DNA from: Blastomyces gilchristii SLH14081
Taxonomy: Eukaryota > Ascomycota > Eurotiomycetes > Onygenales > Ajellomycetaceae
Assembly: GCF_000003855.2 (NCBI RefSeq)
Contig: NW_003101644.1
Location: forward strand, 57,040 to 121,039
Length of the DNA: 64,000 nucleotides
Reading direction: 5' to 3'
Below the pieces are notes generated by a model. The model was not told where the DNA came from and ran no database searches. It was given only the letters and a program-made list of their open reading frames with translations. This document shows positions 24,935 through 34,232 of the stretch, piece by piece (the first letter of the stretch is position 1; each line of letters begins with the position of its first letter). The position numbers were made by a program, and so were the translations under genes.

Positions 24935-25440
24935 TAGACTGACCGTGTGACCGTGTCTGGGACCAGGACCAGATTTTTTGATAGTTTCATTACCAATTTG
25001 ACTGATCCTATTACACGGTTTTAACATTAGATAGTAGTCTCATATCATCCCAGTGAGACTTACTGTCTACTCTTGTCACATTTTCCAAATGGGACCATGA
25101 TTTCCACTTCTCAATTTAAATTATTTTTATTGCTTTAAATGACTTTAAATCTCATTTGAGCATTACCAAAAAGTGTTACTTTTTAAAAAATTAAAAATAG
25201 TCTAAAAAAAACCTTAAAATGTCTAAAAATAGTAACTTTATGCTAAGAATGGGACTAAATGGGACCAAATGAGACCACTTTCTTATTTTTTTCAAGTCAT
25301 GGTTCCATTTTAAGATCTGATATATAGTCACTTTACATGTTTTTTTGATAGCCAGTCCCAGCGGGATTCACACCAAGAAATGTATGAGACCAGACCAAAT
25401 GAGACCAAATGTGAAATTCATGGTCCCGGCGGCCAGTCTA
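24935..25440 (+). mobile_element. hAT-like MITE copy 7, best preserved
   Basis: A 506-bp element running TAGACTGACCGTGTGACCG to CCGGCGGCCAGTCTA. The 8-bp duplication attagtag lies at 24,927-24,934 and 25,441-25,448. It keeps most CpC and CpG sites, so it approximates the family consensus. It has a central AT-rich inverted tract around aaaaattaaaaatagtctaa. Confidence 0.95.
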
Positions 25441-25448
25441 ATTAGTAG

Positions 25449-26364
25449 TAAGTGAAATATGTTATAAAATATAATCAGAACTTGTTTTTCTAATAATTAT
25501 TAAAATATATTATTATAAATAATATATCTTCTTTATCTTCTTATACACTCTTAAATCTTGCTTAGCAGACATCTAATTATGTTTTTCTGACATGATTTTT
25601 TATATGAGTGCAGATGCTAATTTGTTATTTTTATTTATATAGAATTTTTATATATTATCAGATTTATATTTACTAGTAATAGTGAATATCTCAATATTAA
25701 TTTATTAATCAAGAACTTGAAGAATGTGATACTAAAGAAATTATTCATATTATATATAACTAAGTCTTTTACATTTCTCTTTATCTCTTCTGTTACTATT
25801 TCTCTCTCTACTACTTCTTCTCAATCTTCTACACTTATCTCTGTATCTAATTCTTTAACTTCTGTTACTTCTGCTTCTGCTTCTGCTGCTTCTACTGTTA
25901 TTACTTCTATCTCTACTGTTACTACTCTTATCTCTGCTATCTCTACTACTTCTGCTACTTTTAACTCTTCTTGTTTTAAGAAGATATTATATAGACTTGA
26001 TAAATCTTATTTCTCAGTGTATATACTTCTACTCTTTTTACTAATCTCTAGAACAATTTATTATATAAAGACTGTATATAACGCAGCTATCTAAAGCTCA
26101 GTCATAAACACTGATTATTATATTTATTTTCAATATTTATAATGAGATAATTATACATTTATATCTGAGAATTACTTCTTTTCTTAACAGTGTTAAGAGT
26201 GTAAGTTTTTTCTTTTTCATCTTCTCTTTAAACACTAATTTTTCTAGAGGAAATTGCTATGAGTTTTATTATGTATAAAGTTATAGTGTCTATGAATATC
26301 AAGAAACTTTTTATATCTCTTAAATTCAATATTACAGATATATTCACTCTAATGAATTTCTTTA
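25449..26364. other. AT-rich region with a Ser/Thr-rich open frame
   Basis: No repeat family seen elsewhere in the window is recognised here. The frame at 25,717-26,094 (+) gives 125 residues: a central low-complexity Ser/Thr/Ala stretch, then a basic and hydrophobic end (LLLFLLISRTIYYIK) that might span a membrane. The absence of stops is partly explained by TCT/ACT-type codon repeats. It could be a remnant of a secreted or membrane protein gene, or chance. I do not assign a function. Confidence 0.25.
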
Positions 26365-26858
26365 TATAAGAGGTCTACACTGAATAGATTGGTATGATAT
26401 TTATAGATCTTATATAATAAAGTGAAAAATATTAAAGAAGAAAAGAAAGAGAAAGTGCGAGAATCAGCAATTAAAGTGAATATTTATACACATATATGAT
26501 AACATACACAGTGAAGCTTCAGAGTGAAAGAATAGAAATTTCATAAGTTTTTCAGCTGAGAATCAGTGATTAAGAATGACTGAGAATCAGAGCTCTTAAT
26601 AAAATCTATGAAGTGTAATAAAATAGTCTATATAATGATTAAGTGTAGCTTAATACATTAGCCTCTCTCTTCTCTGATTATATGTAGTTCTCATCAGTCA
26701 AGAGCTGTGATCTCAGATAATACACAACTCAGAGTTCAGATCAGATAATTATAACTAACTCATTTTATAAGATATTATCAACTGCAGCTGTGAAGTCTCT
26801 TATCAAGAATATCTTTAATCTCATATTTAAGTTCATTATCTTCTTCTATGATCTCTAG
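26365..26858 (-). mobile_element. Gypsy 3' end on the minus strand (fragment D)
   Basis: A reverse-oriented LTR at 26,365-26,657 (about 293 bp) followed by the complement of the polypurine tract and chromodomain region up to 26,858, where MITE copy 8 begins. The rest of the element is missing on the far side of the MITE. Confidence 0.82.
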
Positions 26859-27364
26859 TAGACTGACCGTGTGACCGTGTCTGAGATTAGAACCAGAATT
26901 TTTGATAGTTTTATTATCAATTTAACTGATTTCATTACACAGTTTTAACATTAGATAGTAGTCTCATACTGTCTCAGTGAGACTTACTGTCTACTCTTAT
27001 CACATTTTTCAAATAGAATCATGATTTTCACTTCTCAATTTAAATTATTTTTATTGCTTTAAATAACTTTAAATCTCATTTGAGTATTATCAAAAAGCAT
27101 TACTTTTTAAAAAATTAAAAATAGTCTAAAAAAAACCTTAAAATGTCTAAAAATAGTAACTTTATACTGAGAATGAAACTAAATAAGATCAAATAGAATC
27201 ACTTTCTCATTTTTTTCAAGTCATGGTTTCATTTTAAGATCTCATATATAGTCACTTTGCATGTTTTTTTAATAACTAGTTCCAGCGGCATTCACGCCAA
27301 GAAATGTATGAGACCAGACCAAATGAAATCAAACATGAAATTCATAATCTCAGCGGCCAGTCTA
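26859..27364 (+). mobile_element. hAT-like MITE copy 8, no TSD
   Basis: A 506-bp element running TAGACTGACCGTGTGACCG to GCGGCCAGTCTA. The left 8 bases are atctctag and the right 8 ttcatcga, so the flanks do not match. The Gypsy sequence on its left does not resume on its right. Confidence 0.88.
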
Positions 27365-28467
27365 TTCATCGAAAAGCCCTTAATCATACAAGCATTTTGA
27401 CCCCATCGCTGACCGCATACTCTGTGTGATGGTGAAGTTATCCAGCCAAACATAAACCAGACATTTGTTCAAAACTCCTGTGTGAGATTATCCTCTGTTC
27501 ACCCCTATCACACCACAACCCTGGGCCAAATTGCCATACAAATTATAAGGTGAGAAGATCTAGTCATATATGTCAATCTTCTTGAATTTGAAAGATTTCT
27601 GATCTGTAATTATGAAGATATCTGAGAAGCAACTTCTGTGAAAACCCTGTCTGTCTTTGATGTTTCAAAACATCAATACTAAGTCTCACTCACATACTAC
27701 TCTTCTTAATCTGACTCACCTTCAGCAGAAAAATATAAAAAGATACCTTGATAATAGTATTAAGTATATAATCAATGAATATATCTGAAGTGCATTCTCT
27801 GTGAAAACTCTGTCTATCTTTGATATATCAAGACATCAATATCAAGTCTTACTCTTATACTGCCTCTTTCAATCTAGCTCATTCTCAGCAGAAAAATACA
27901 AAAAGATATCTCAGTAACTGTATTTAATACATAATCAGCAGATATAATAACTATAAAATCAGTATATCTTAAGATCTGACTGAGTCTTTAATCTCTGCAC
28001 AGTGAGATATATTAAATCTAGTTTTAATATCTCAATATTCAATAGATTCTGTAAGAAATTAAGAACAGTAACACTAGATTTTCATTAAATTTAAAAATTA
28101 ACTCTATATTAATATAATTATTGACAAAGTCTTCTATTTTAAGATATAAATAATCAGTTTCTCTATATCTCACTGATAATATTTATATTATTATATAGAA
28201 ACAGACTTATATTCTCTATAATATCAAGACTTTGAAGAGAGAAAGTCTTGATAGAGAGTATATAGTAGTACATATCTTAGCAGTTTCTATCTTATTCTTC
28301 TGCAGTAGTTAATGCAAAAAAAAGATCTTAGAATTAGTTTTTTACTTCTCTTGAAAAAGTAAGATGTTTTTCTCTAGGTTTTACACAATATTCTTACAAA
28401 GAATTAAAAATAGAGTTGTTTTCTATCATAATTTCATATTCTTTTAAGTAAGAATTACTTTTTCAGT
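27365..28467. other. Anonymous region with a degenerate tandem duplication
   Basis: 27,365-27,560 is less AT-rich than its surroundings and is not a repeat seen elsewhere in the window. A unit of about 165-170 bp then occurs twice in tandem (about 27,618-27,785 and 27,786-27,955), each with ctgtgaaaac, a gatgtttcaaaacatc-type palindrome and gcagaaaaataaaaag blocks. No gene is recognised. Confidence 0.5.
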
Positions 28468-28475
28468 GACTGAAG

Positions 28476-28981
28476 TAGACTGATTATATAACTGTGTCTG
28501 AGACCAGAACTAGATTTTTTAATAGTCTTATTATCAATTTGACTGATCTCATTACACAGTTTTAACATTAGATAGTAGTCTTATACTGTTTCAGTGAAAC
28601 TTACTATCTACTCTTATCACATTTTTCAAATGAGATTATGATTTTCACTTCTCAATTTAAATTATTTTTATTGCTTTAAATGACTTTAAATCTCATTTAA
28701 GTGTTACCAAAAAGTGTTACTTTTTAAAAAATTAAAAATAGTCTAAAAAAAACCTTAAAATGTCTAAAAATAGTAACTTTATGCTAAGAATAAAACTAAA
28801 TGAGATTAAATAAGATCACTTTCTCATTTTTTTCAAGTCATGATTTCATTTTAAGATCTCATATATAGTTACTTTGCATGTTTTTTTAATAACTAGTCTC
28901 AGTGAGATTCACATCAAGAAATGTATGAGATCAAATTAAATAAGACTAAATGTGAAATTCATAGTTCCGGTGATCAGTCTA
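28476..28981 (+). mobile_element. hAT-like MITE copy 9
   Basis: A 506-bp element with the 8-bp duplication gactgaag at 28,468-28,475 and 28,982-28,989. It is strongly mutated (TAGACTGATTATATAACTG at the left end). Confidence 0.92.
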
Positions 28982-29358
28982 GACTGAAGAGCTTTTATTA
29001 ATACTTAATTCTCTTTTACACTCTTTATTAACTGATTTGAGTTACACACTTGTTGTGTGAGAAGAATTCAATGATTTAGAATAAAATTGAATAGTTTTAA
29101 TCAATTTCTCTGTAAAAAATTAACTTATTTTTTATCAGTTTTTCTCTCAAAAACTATTATATTATCTGATTTATTATTAATTGATATTATACTTTTTCTC
29201 ACTATATTCTAAGAAAGAGTTTGTAAAGATTTTATTGATTTATCTTACAAATCAATTTTAGTTTATTAGATTCTCTTCAAAAATCTAATCTAGTTACTGA
29301 ACTAGTGTGAAAAAAATCAGGTGTTTTATATATAAAAGTCTTTCATTCTTCTTTTGAA

Positions 29359-29540
29359 ACAGTCTGATCAACTTTTCAATTGAAAATAGACTAATAAATC
29401 TCTCAATTGAAACAGTCTAATCAACTTTTCATTTGAAAATAGACTGATAAATCTCTCAATTGAAACAGTCTGATTAACTTTTCATTTGAAAATAGTCTGA
29501 TAAATCTCTCAATTGAAACAGTCTGATCAACTTTTCATTC
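29359..29540 (+). repeat. 53-bp tandem repeats in the LINE 5' region
   Basis: About 3.4 copies of a 53-bp unit starting acagtctgatcaacttttca, at 29,359, 29,412, 29,465 and 29,518. They lie just upstream of the ORF1 start and may be promoter units of the LINE. Confidence 0.85.
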
Positions 29541-29720
29541 AGTGAGTAAAATGAGTTCAAGAGTATACTCAGTTAATATGAAAAAAGATGTTTTCTCAAA
29601 TGCTCTTTCTGAGATTGAAATTCTAAAGAGAAGAAAGAAGGAAGAAATAGAGAAATAACAAGTTCTTGAAATACAGAAACTTGAAAAAGTAAGTAAAATT
29701 CTTGAAAAATAGTGTCTGAG

Positions 29721-30492
29721 TAGACTAGCTGCTGAGATTATAAATTTCACATTTAATCTCATTTAATCTGATCTCATAGATTTCTTGACATGAATTTCAC
29801 TGAGACTAGTTATTAAAAAAACATGTAAAGTGACTGTATATAAGATCTTAAAATGAAACCATGACTTGAAAAAAATAAGAAACTGATCTTATTTAATCTC
29901 ATTTAGTCTCATTCTTGATATAAAGTTACTATTTTTAGACATTTTAAGGTTTTTTTAGACTATTTTTAATTTTTTAAAAAGTAATGCTTTTTGATAACAC
30001 TTCTCAGATTTCTAATAAATACAGAGGTGTATAAATTGCTTCAACAAATCGCTCTATGTTTCTGAAATGAGATGTTATTATCGCATGTATTTAATTATCA
30101 CTTCTTTGTATTTTCTATGTTCTTGTTATCTTGACATGGTCTTAACACCTGTATTTTCTCCTGTATAATTAACACTTAGCCTGTATTTAACATCATGCAA
30201 GAACTCATCATAAGCTCCGCTTGTATATAAGTATAATGAAAGAATAATAACAATAATAATAATAATAATAAATGAGATTTAAAGTCATTTAAAGCAATAA
30301 AAGTAATTTAAATTGAGAAGTGAAAATCATGATCTCATTTGAAAAATGTGATAAGAGTAGACAGTAAGTCTCACTGAGACAGTATGAGACTACTATCTAA
30401 TATTAAAACTATGTAATGAGATCAGTTAAATTGATAATAAGACTATTAAAAAATCTAGTTCTGATCTCAGACACAGTCACACGGTCAGTCTA
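29721..30492 (-). mobile_element. hAT-like MITE copy 10, carrying a SINE
   Basis: Starts TAGACTAGCTG, ends CGGTCAGTCTA, and is 772 bp because a SINE sits inside it. The flanks are tgtctgag (29,713-29,720) and tgtctaag (30,493-30,500), one G/A change apart. It interrupts LINE ORF1. Confidence 0.92.
30003..30271 (+). mobile_element. 5'-truncated SINE copy S5
   Basis: Begins within the SINE body (ctcagatttctaataaataca) and ends in an (AAT)n tail, without the tRNA-like head. It sits in the middle of MITE copy 10, where other copies read gataacacttaaatgag without interruption. 5' truncation is usual for LINE-driven retroposition. Confidence 0.88.
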
Positions 30493-33400
30493 TGTCTAAG
30501 TGAGAAGAATGAAGAAGTTCTGTTAATTCTTCATACTCAGACTAGATAACTACAAGAGATGATCAAGTTCAAACTTGAAATTTTAAACACAATTTAAAAA
30601 ACATTGAAATCTTCTAGTACAGTCACTGACTCTTTCTTATCTTCTACTTCTTCATCTTCTTCTTCAAATTAGAAGAAAATATATACTTAAGTAGCAGAAT
30701 CTGCTGTCTCTAAATCTGCTATTTCAAAACCTGCTCAAAATTCTGAGAAAACTGAGAAGAATGTTACTCAGATCTCTGTTTATAGAAAAGAAGAAAAAAA
30801 ATGTAAAAAGAGAAGAACTTTCAAATCTTCAGAAACAGAAGACTTATTCTTAAAGTCTTAAATCAGAAGATCTTGTAAAAAAACAAGCTAAACTCAAATC
30901 TCATTTTCAGAATTAGAAATGAAATTAATCAGCAGTTCTTTTCTCAGTTAATAACTGATATTGAAGTTTAAAAATCAGTTATAGCTTCAATTGAGTTATC
31001 TTCCTTGGAAAATTTCATATTTTAACTACAATGTCTGAATTCAGTGCAGAATTTCTTATTCAGAATAAGAATCTCTGAAAATTAGTAATAGAATCTCTAC
31101 TGAATACAATAATTCTATCTGAGAGAGATGAAAAGTGAGATAAATTCATTCTTTATAGTATTTCAGTTGAAATTTTTAACTGTGAGAAAGAAATGCTACT
31201 TCTCAAAAATGAATTAGAAGAATACAATTCTATTCAACTGAGAAAAGAGTCTGTATAACTTAATTCAGTTAAGTTCAAACAGAGTAGAAGAAATGCCTCT
31301 GTTCTAGTATATATAAAGATACTTGAATAATCAAGAATCTCTGAAGTAAGAGTAGCAGATTTGCAAATAAGAGTTTATGAATACAAAGACTCAAGAATGA
31401 ATCTCAAAGCTCAAACACAGTGTTCAAACTGTCAAAGATATGAATACTTTGTAATCTCTTATTTCAGAGACTTAAAATGCACATTCTGTGCTAGAGATCA
31501 TAAAACTAGTGAGTATAAATATGAAACATACTTCAAAAGAGATGAAATATGTTAATATACTCTGCTTAAGTACTTCAATTGCAAAGAAAAACATTCATCT
31601 AGCTTAAAAGAATGTGTATTTACTTCAAAAACTCAGAAGAACTGAAGAAAAGATAAAGCTTAAAGTGAATCTAAAACTGAAGAGAAAAGTCAAGCTAGTA
31701 AATCTATAACTGTAAGCTTAAAAAGAAGAAACTTTTAACTATCTAGATCTTCAAACTTCAATTCTTCAGCTAAATATAAATAGAATTTGAATTCTCAAAC
31801 ATCTGTTAAGATTAGAGAATTGAGAAATAACTCTGATAATAAACTAGATAGAATGTAAGTAGTTGAGATTCCTGCTTTTTAAAATAGTTATAATCTACTA
31901 TCTGATAATAGTGATTAAATTCTACTCTATCTTCACTCTCTTTTAATATGAATGTACAATAAAAATAATAAAAAAAGTTTAAAAACTCTTCAAAAATCAT
32001 ATTTATTTAAAATAATGTGAATAGAAACTTAAATTACATTTATTCTTATCTTCAGATTGTATTTGAATAAAAAGTTGACTTTGTACTTTTTCAAGAATTA
32101 AACTTTGATACTGAGTAAAAGTATATTATTTCTTATTTAAGCTATTACTACTTTCTTTCTGAAAAATCTGAGATAAAATCAAGAGTAGTAATCTATGAGA
32201 GAAAAAAATCAAGATATTAATTTAATCTAAGATTTCATATCATATCTGACTCTGATATTCTAGTGAGTGATATTATAGATAAAGAGAATAAGTTTAATAC
32301 TATTCAACTTATAAATATCTATAATAAAAAGTCATTGAAAGAAAACAACAATATCTGAATAATTCATAGAGAATTTTTGAATATAACTTTCTTAAAAAAC
32401 TCTATAATTGTAGAAGACTTCAATGCATATTATCTCTGATAAAACTTAGAATGCATAAGAGTAGTAAGAGCAGATAAACTAATTGAATAAACTTTTAAGT
32501 ATTTAATAGATTTAGTTAACAAGTCTAATCAATAAACATTCTTTAGAAAAGATATGAAACAGAAATCTATTATAGATTTAACTTTCATATTATAAAATCT
32601 AATTGAAAAAAGACTTATAAACTGATTTATTAATTCAAATGAAACCTCAGAATCAGATTATAAGATTATTTAATTTGATATTAAACTGAGTAAAAAATAA
32701 AGAAGTAAAAATTCTCTTCTCTCTAATCAGTATAACTTTGAAAAAGCTGATTAAAAAGCAGTTAAAGAAAGAGTAAAACAGCTGAAATCTGAAAAGCAGA
32801 GTAAGCTCTATTAAAATCAAAGTCAAGATATCTTAAATAAAATACTTAAGAATAGAGTAAAGCTGATTACATCTATTCTTCTAACAAGTATTAAAGAAAA
32901 TATTTCAAAGAAAAAGTCTTCTGAGTATTTCAAATCTTGATAAAATGATAATATCACTTCTAAAAGAAAGTAATTAGTCACTACTAAGAGAGATTGAAAG
33001 AATAACTTAATATCTGATAAAGAGTTCAAAGCTATTTAAAATGAATATTTTTCAGATATTAAAAGAGTTAAAACAGATTACTGAAACAAATTTCTTAAAG
33101 AAGTATAAGAAAAAGAAGTTTTTAAAGTCTTTAACTATACTAAAATAAGAAGTGTAGTAAAGCTTTCAATCTTAGAATATAAATTTCAGAATGAATTGTA
33201 TATAGTAAACTTTTTTAAGAAAAAGTATTAAGCTTTTATAAGAATTCTCTTTCAAAACTCATTATATTTAAAAGAGAAAAATATGTCATTTCATGAATAT
33301 ATTAATGAAAATAACTGAAAATAATCTGAGCTTACATGTGATGAACTAGAGTCAGTAATATTCTTAAGTTCAATTAAAACTGCTGCAGGGCCTGATTCAA

Positions 33401-33804
33401 TTAATTACTTAATTATTTAAAATATATATTTCTACTTGAAGAATGAATATTTTAAGCTCTTTTTCAATCTCTTAAAAAATGATTATTATTCTGAATGCTG
33501 AAGAGAAGCTACTGAAGTAATTCTTATAAAATTTAATAGAAAAGCTTCAATTTCTAAGTTATATAGAGTAATATCATCTCTGTTGAACTGTTTGAGAAAA
33601 ATTCTAGAAAAGATAATAGCTACTAGATTATCTTTTATAAGCTCTATTAGTGATTCTCTTCTATTTAATGAATAAATAAGAGGTAGAAAACAATGTTCTG
33701 CAATTAACACTGTTTTTTCAGTTATTTATAATATTCAAGTAGCAAAGCATGAAGACCTGGTCTTAACTGCAGTTTTTATTAATATAAAAGATGTATTTTA
33801 ATAA

Positions 33805-34232
33805 TAACTGAGATCTTTTACCTCAGTAGTCTACAGATTATAAGACTGTTTAGTATAAGCTTATAGATTATAAAACTATTTAATGTAAGTCTTATTATAA
33901 TTAATATGCATAAGTTCAATTCTAGAATGAACTTAATAAAAATCTTAAACAAATATCTTAAACATTTAAATAGTACTAGAAGATATTCTAGAAGTGTGTT
34001 CTAGAAGTAAGTTCTTGAAAGAATGAGTTTTAGAAGTAAGTTCAAAAAGAAAGATCACTGAGAGAAGTCACTAAGAGAAGTCACTGAGAGAAGTCACTGA
34101 GAGAAGTCACTGAGAGAAGTACTCTGTGATAGCTGATCTGAGAGGAGGTGTTAAGAGTCCCAGGTTGATCAGCCCTTCTACCAGCAGTGCGCTGGTGGTG
34201 ACTGAGCTCTTTTGCCCCAGTAGCCTACACTA
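33805..34232. repeat. Edge of the AT-rich block with short repeats
   Basis: Five copies of the 13-bp unit tcactgagagaag lie at 34,055-34,119. A 28-bp motif occurs as ctgagatcttttacctcagtagtctaca near 33,808 and as its unmutated form (ctgagctcttttgccccag, then tagcctaca) near 34,203-34,230. The two copies may be remnants of a short terminally repeated element; I could not establish its ends. From 34,120 on the base composition becomes balanced. Confidence 0.5.

Larger units (their letters stand above)
28990..33804 (+). mobile_element. Tad-like LINE remnant with two nested insertions
   Basis: The 5' region carries 53-bp tandem repeats (29,359-29,540) just before an ATG at 29,551 (MSSRVYSVNMKKDVFS). 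ORF1 resumes after the MITE at 30,493 and has CCHC-type knuckles near 31,414-31,620 (CSNCQRYEY; CTFCARDHKTSEY; FNCKEKHSSSLKEC). ORF2 shows an APE-type endonuclease motif (IIVEDFNAYYL near 32,405) and a reverse transcriptase start (KTAAGPDSI near 33,380). It appears truncated near 33,804, before the catalytic palm motif. The gag-like ORF1, APE endonuclease and tandem 5' repeats fit fungal Tad-type LINEs. The exact 5' boundary is uncertain. Confidence 0.75.

Noticed and set aside
29359..29540. CRISPR-like array (53-bp repeats)
   Set aside because: The repeats are contiguous, without spacers, and sit in a eukaryotic LINE leader.
34149..34232. Very short LTR (TGTTAAG...CCTACA) of a TRIM-like element
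   Set aside because: Only the last 28 bases recur clearly, near 33,808, and that copy overlaps readable LINE sequence; the ends could not be established.
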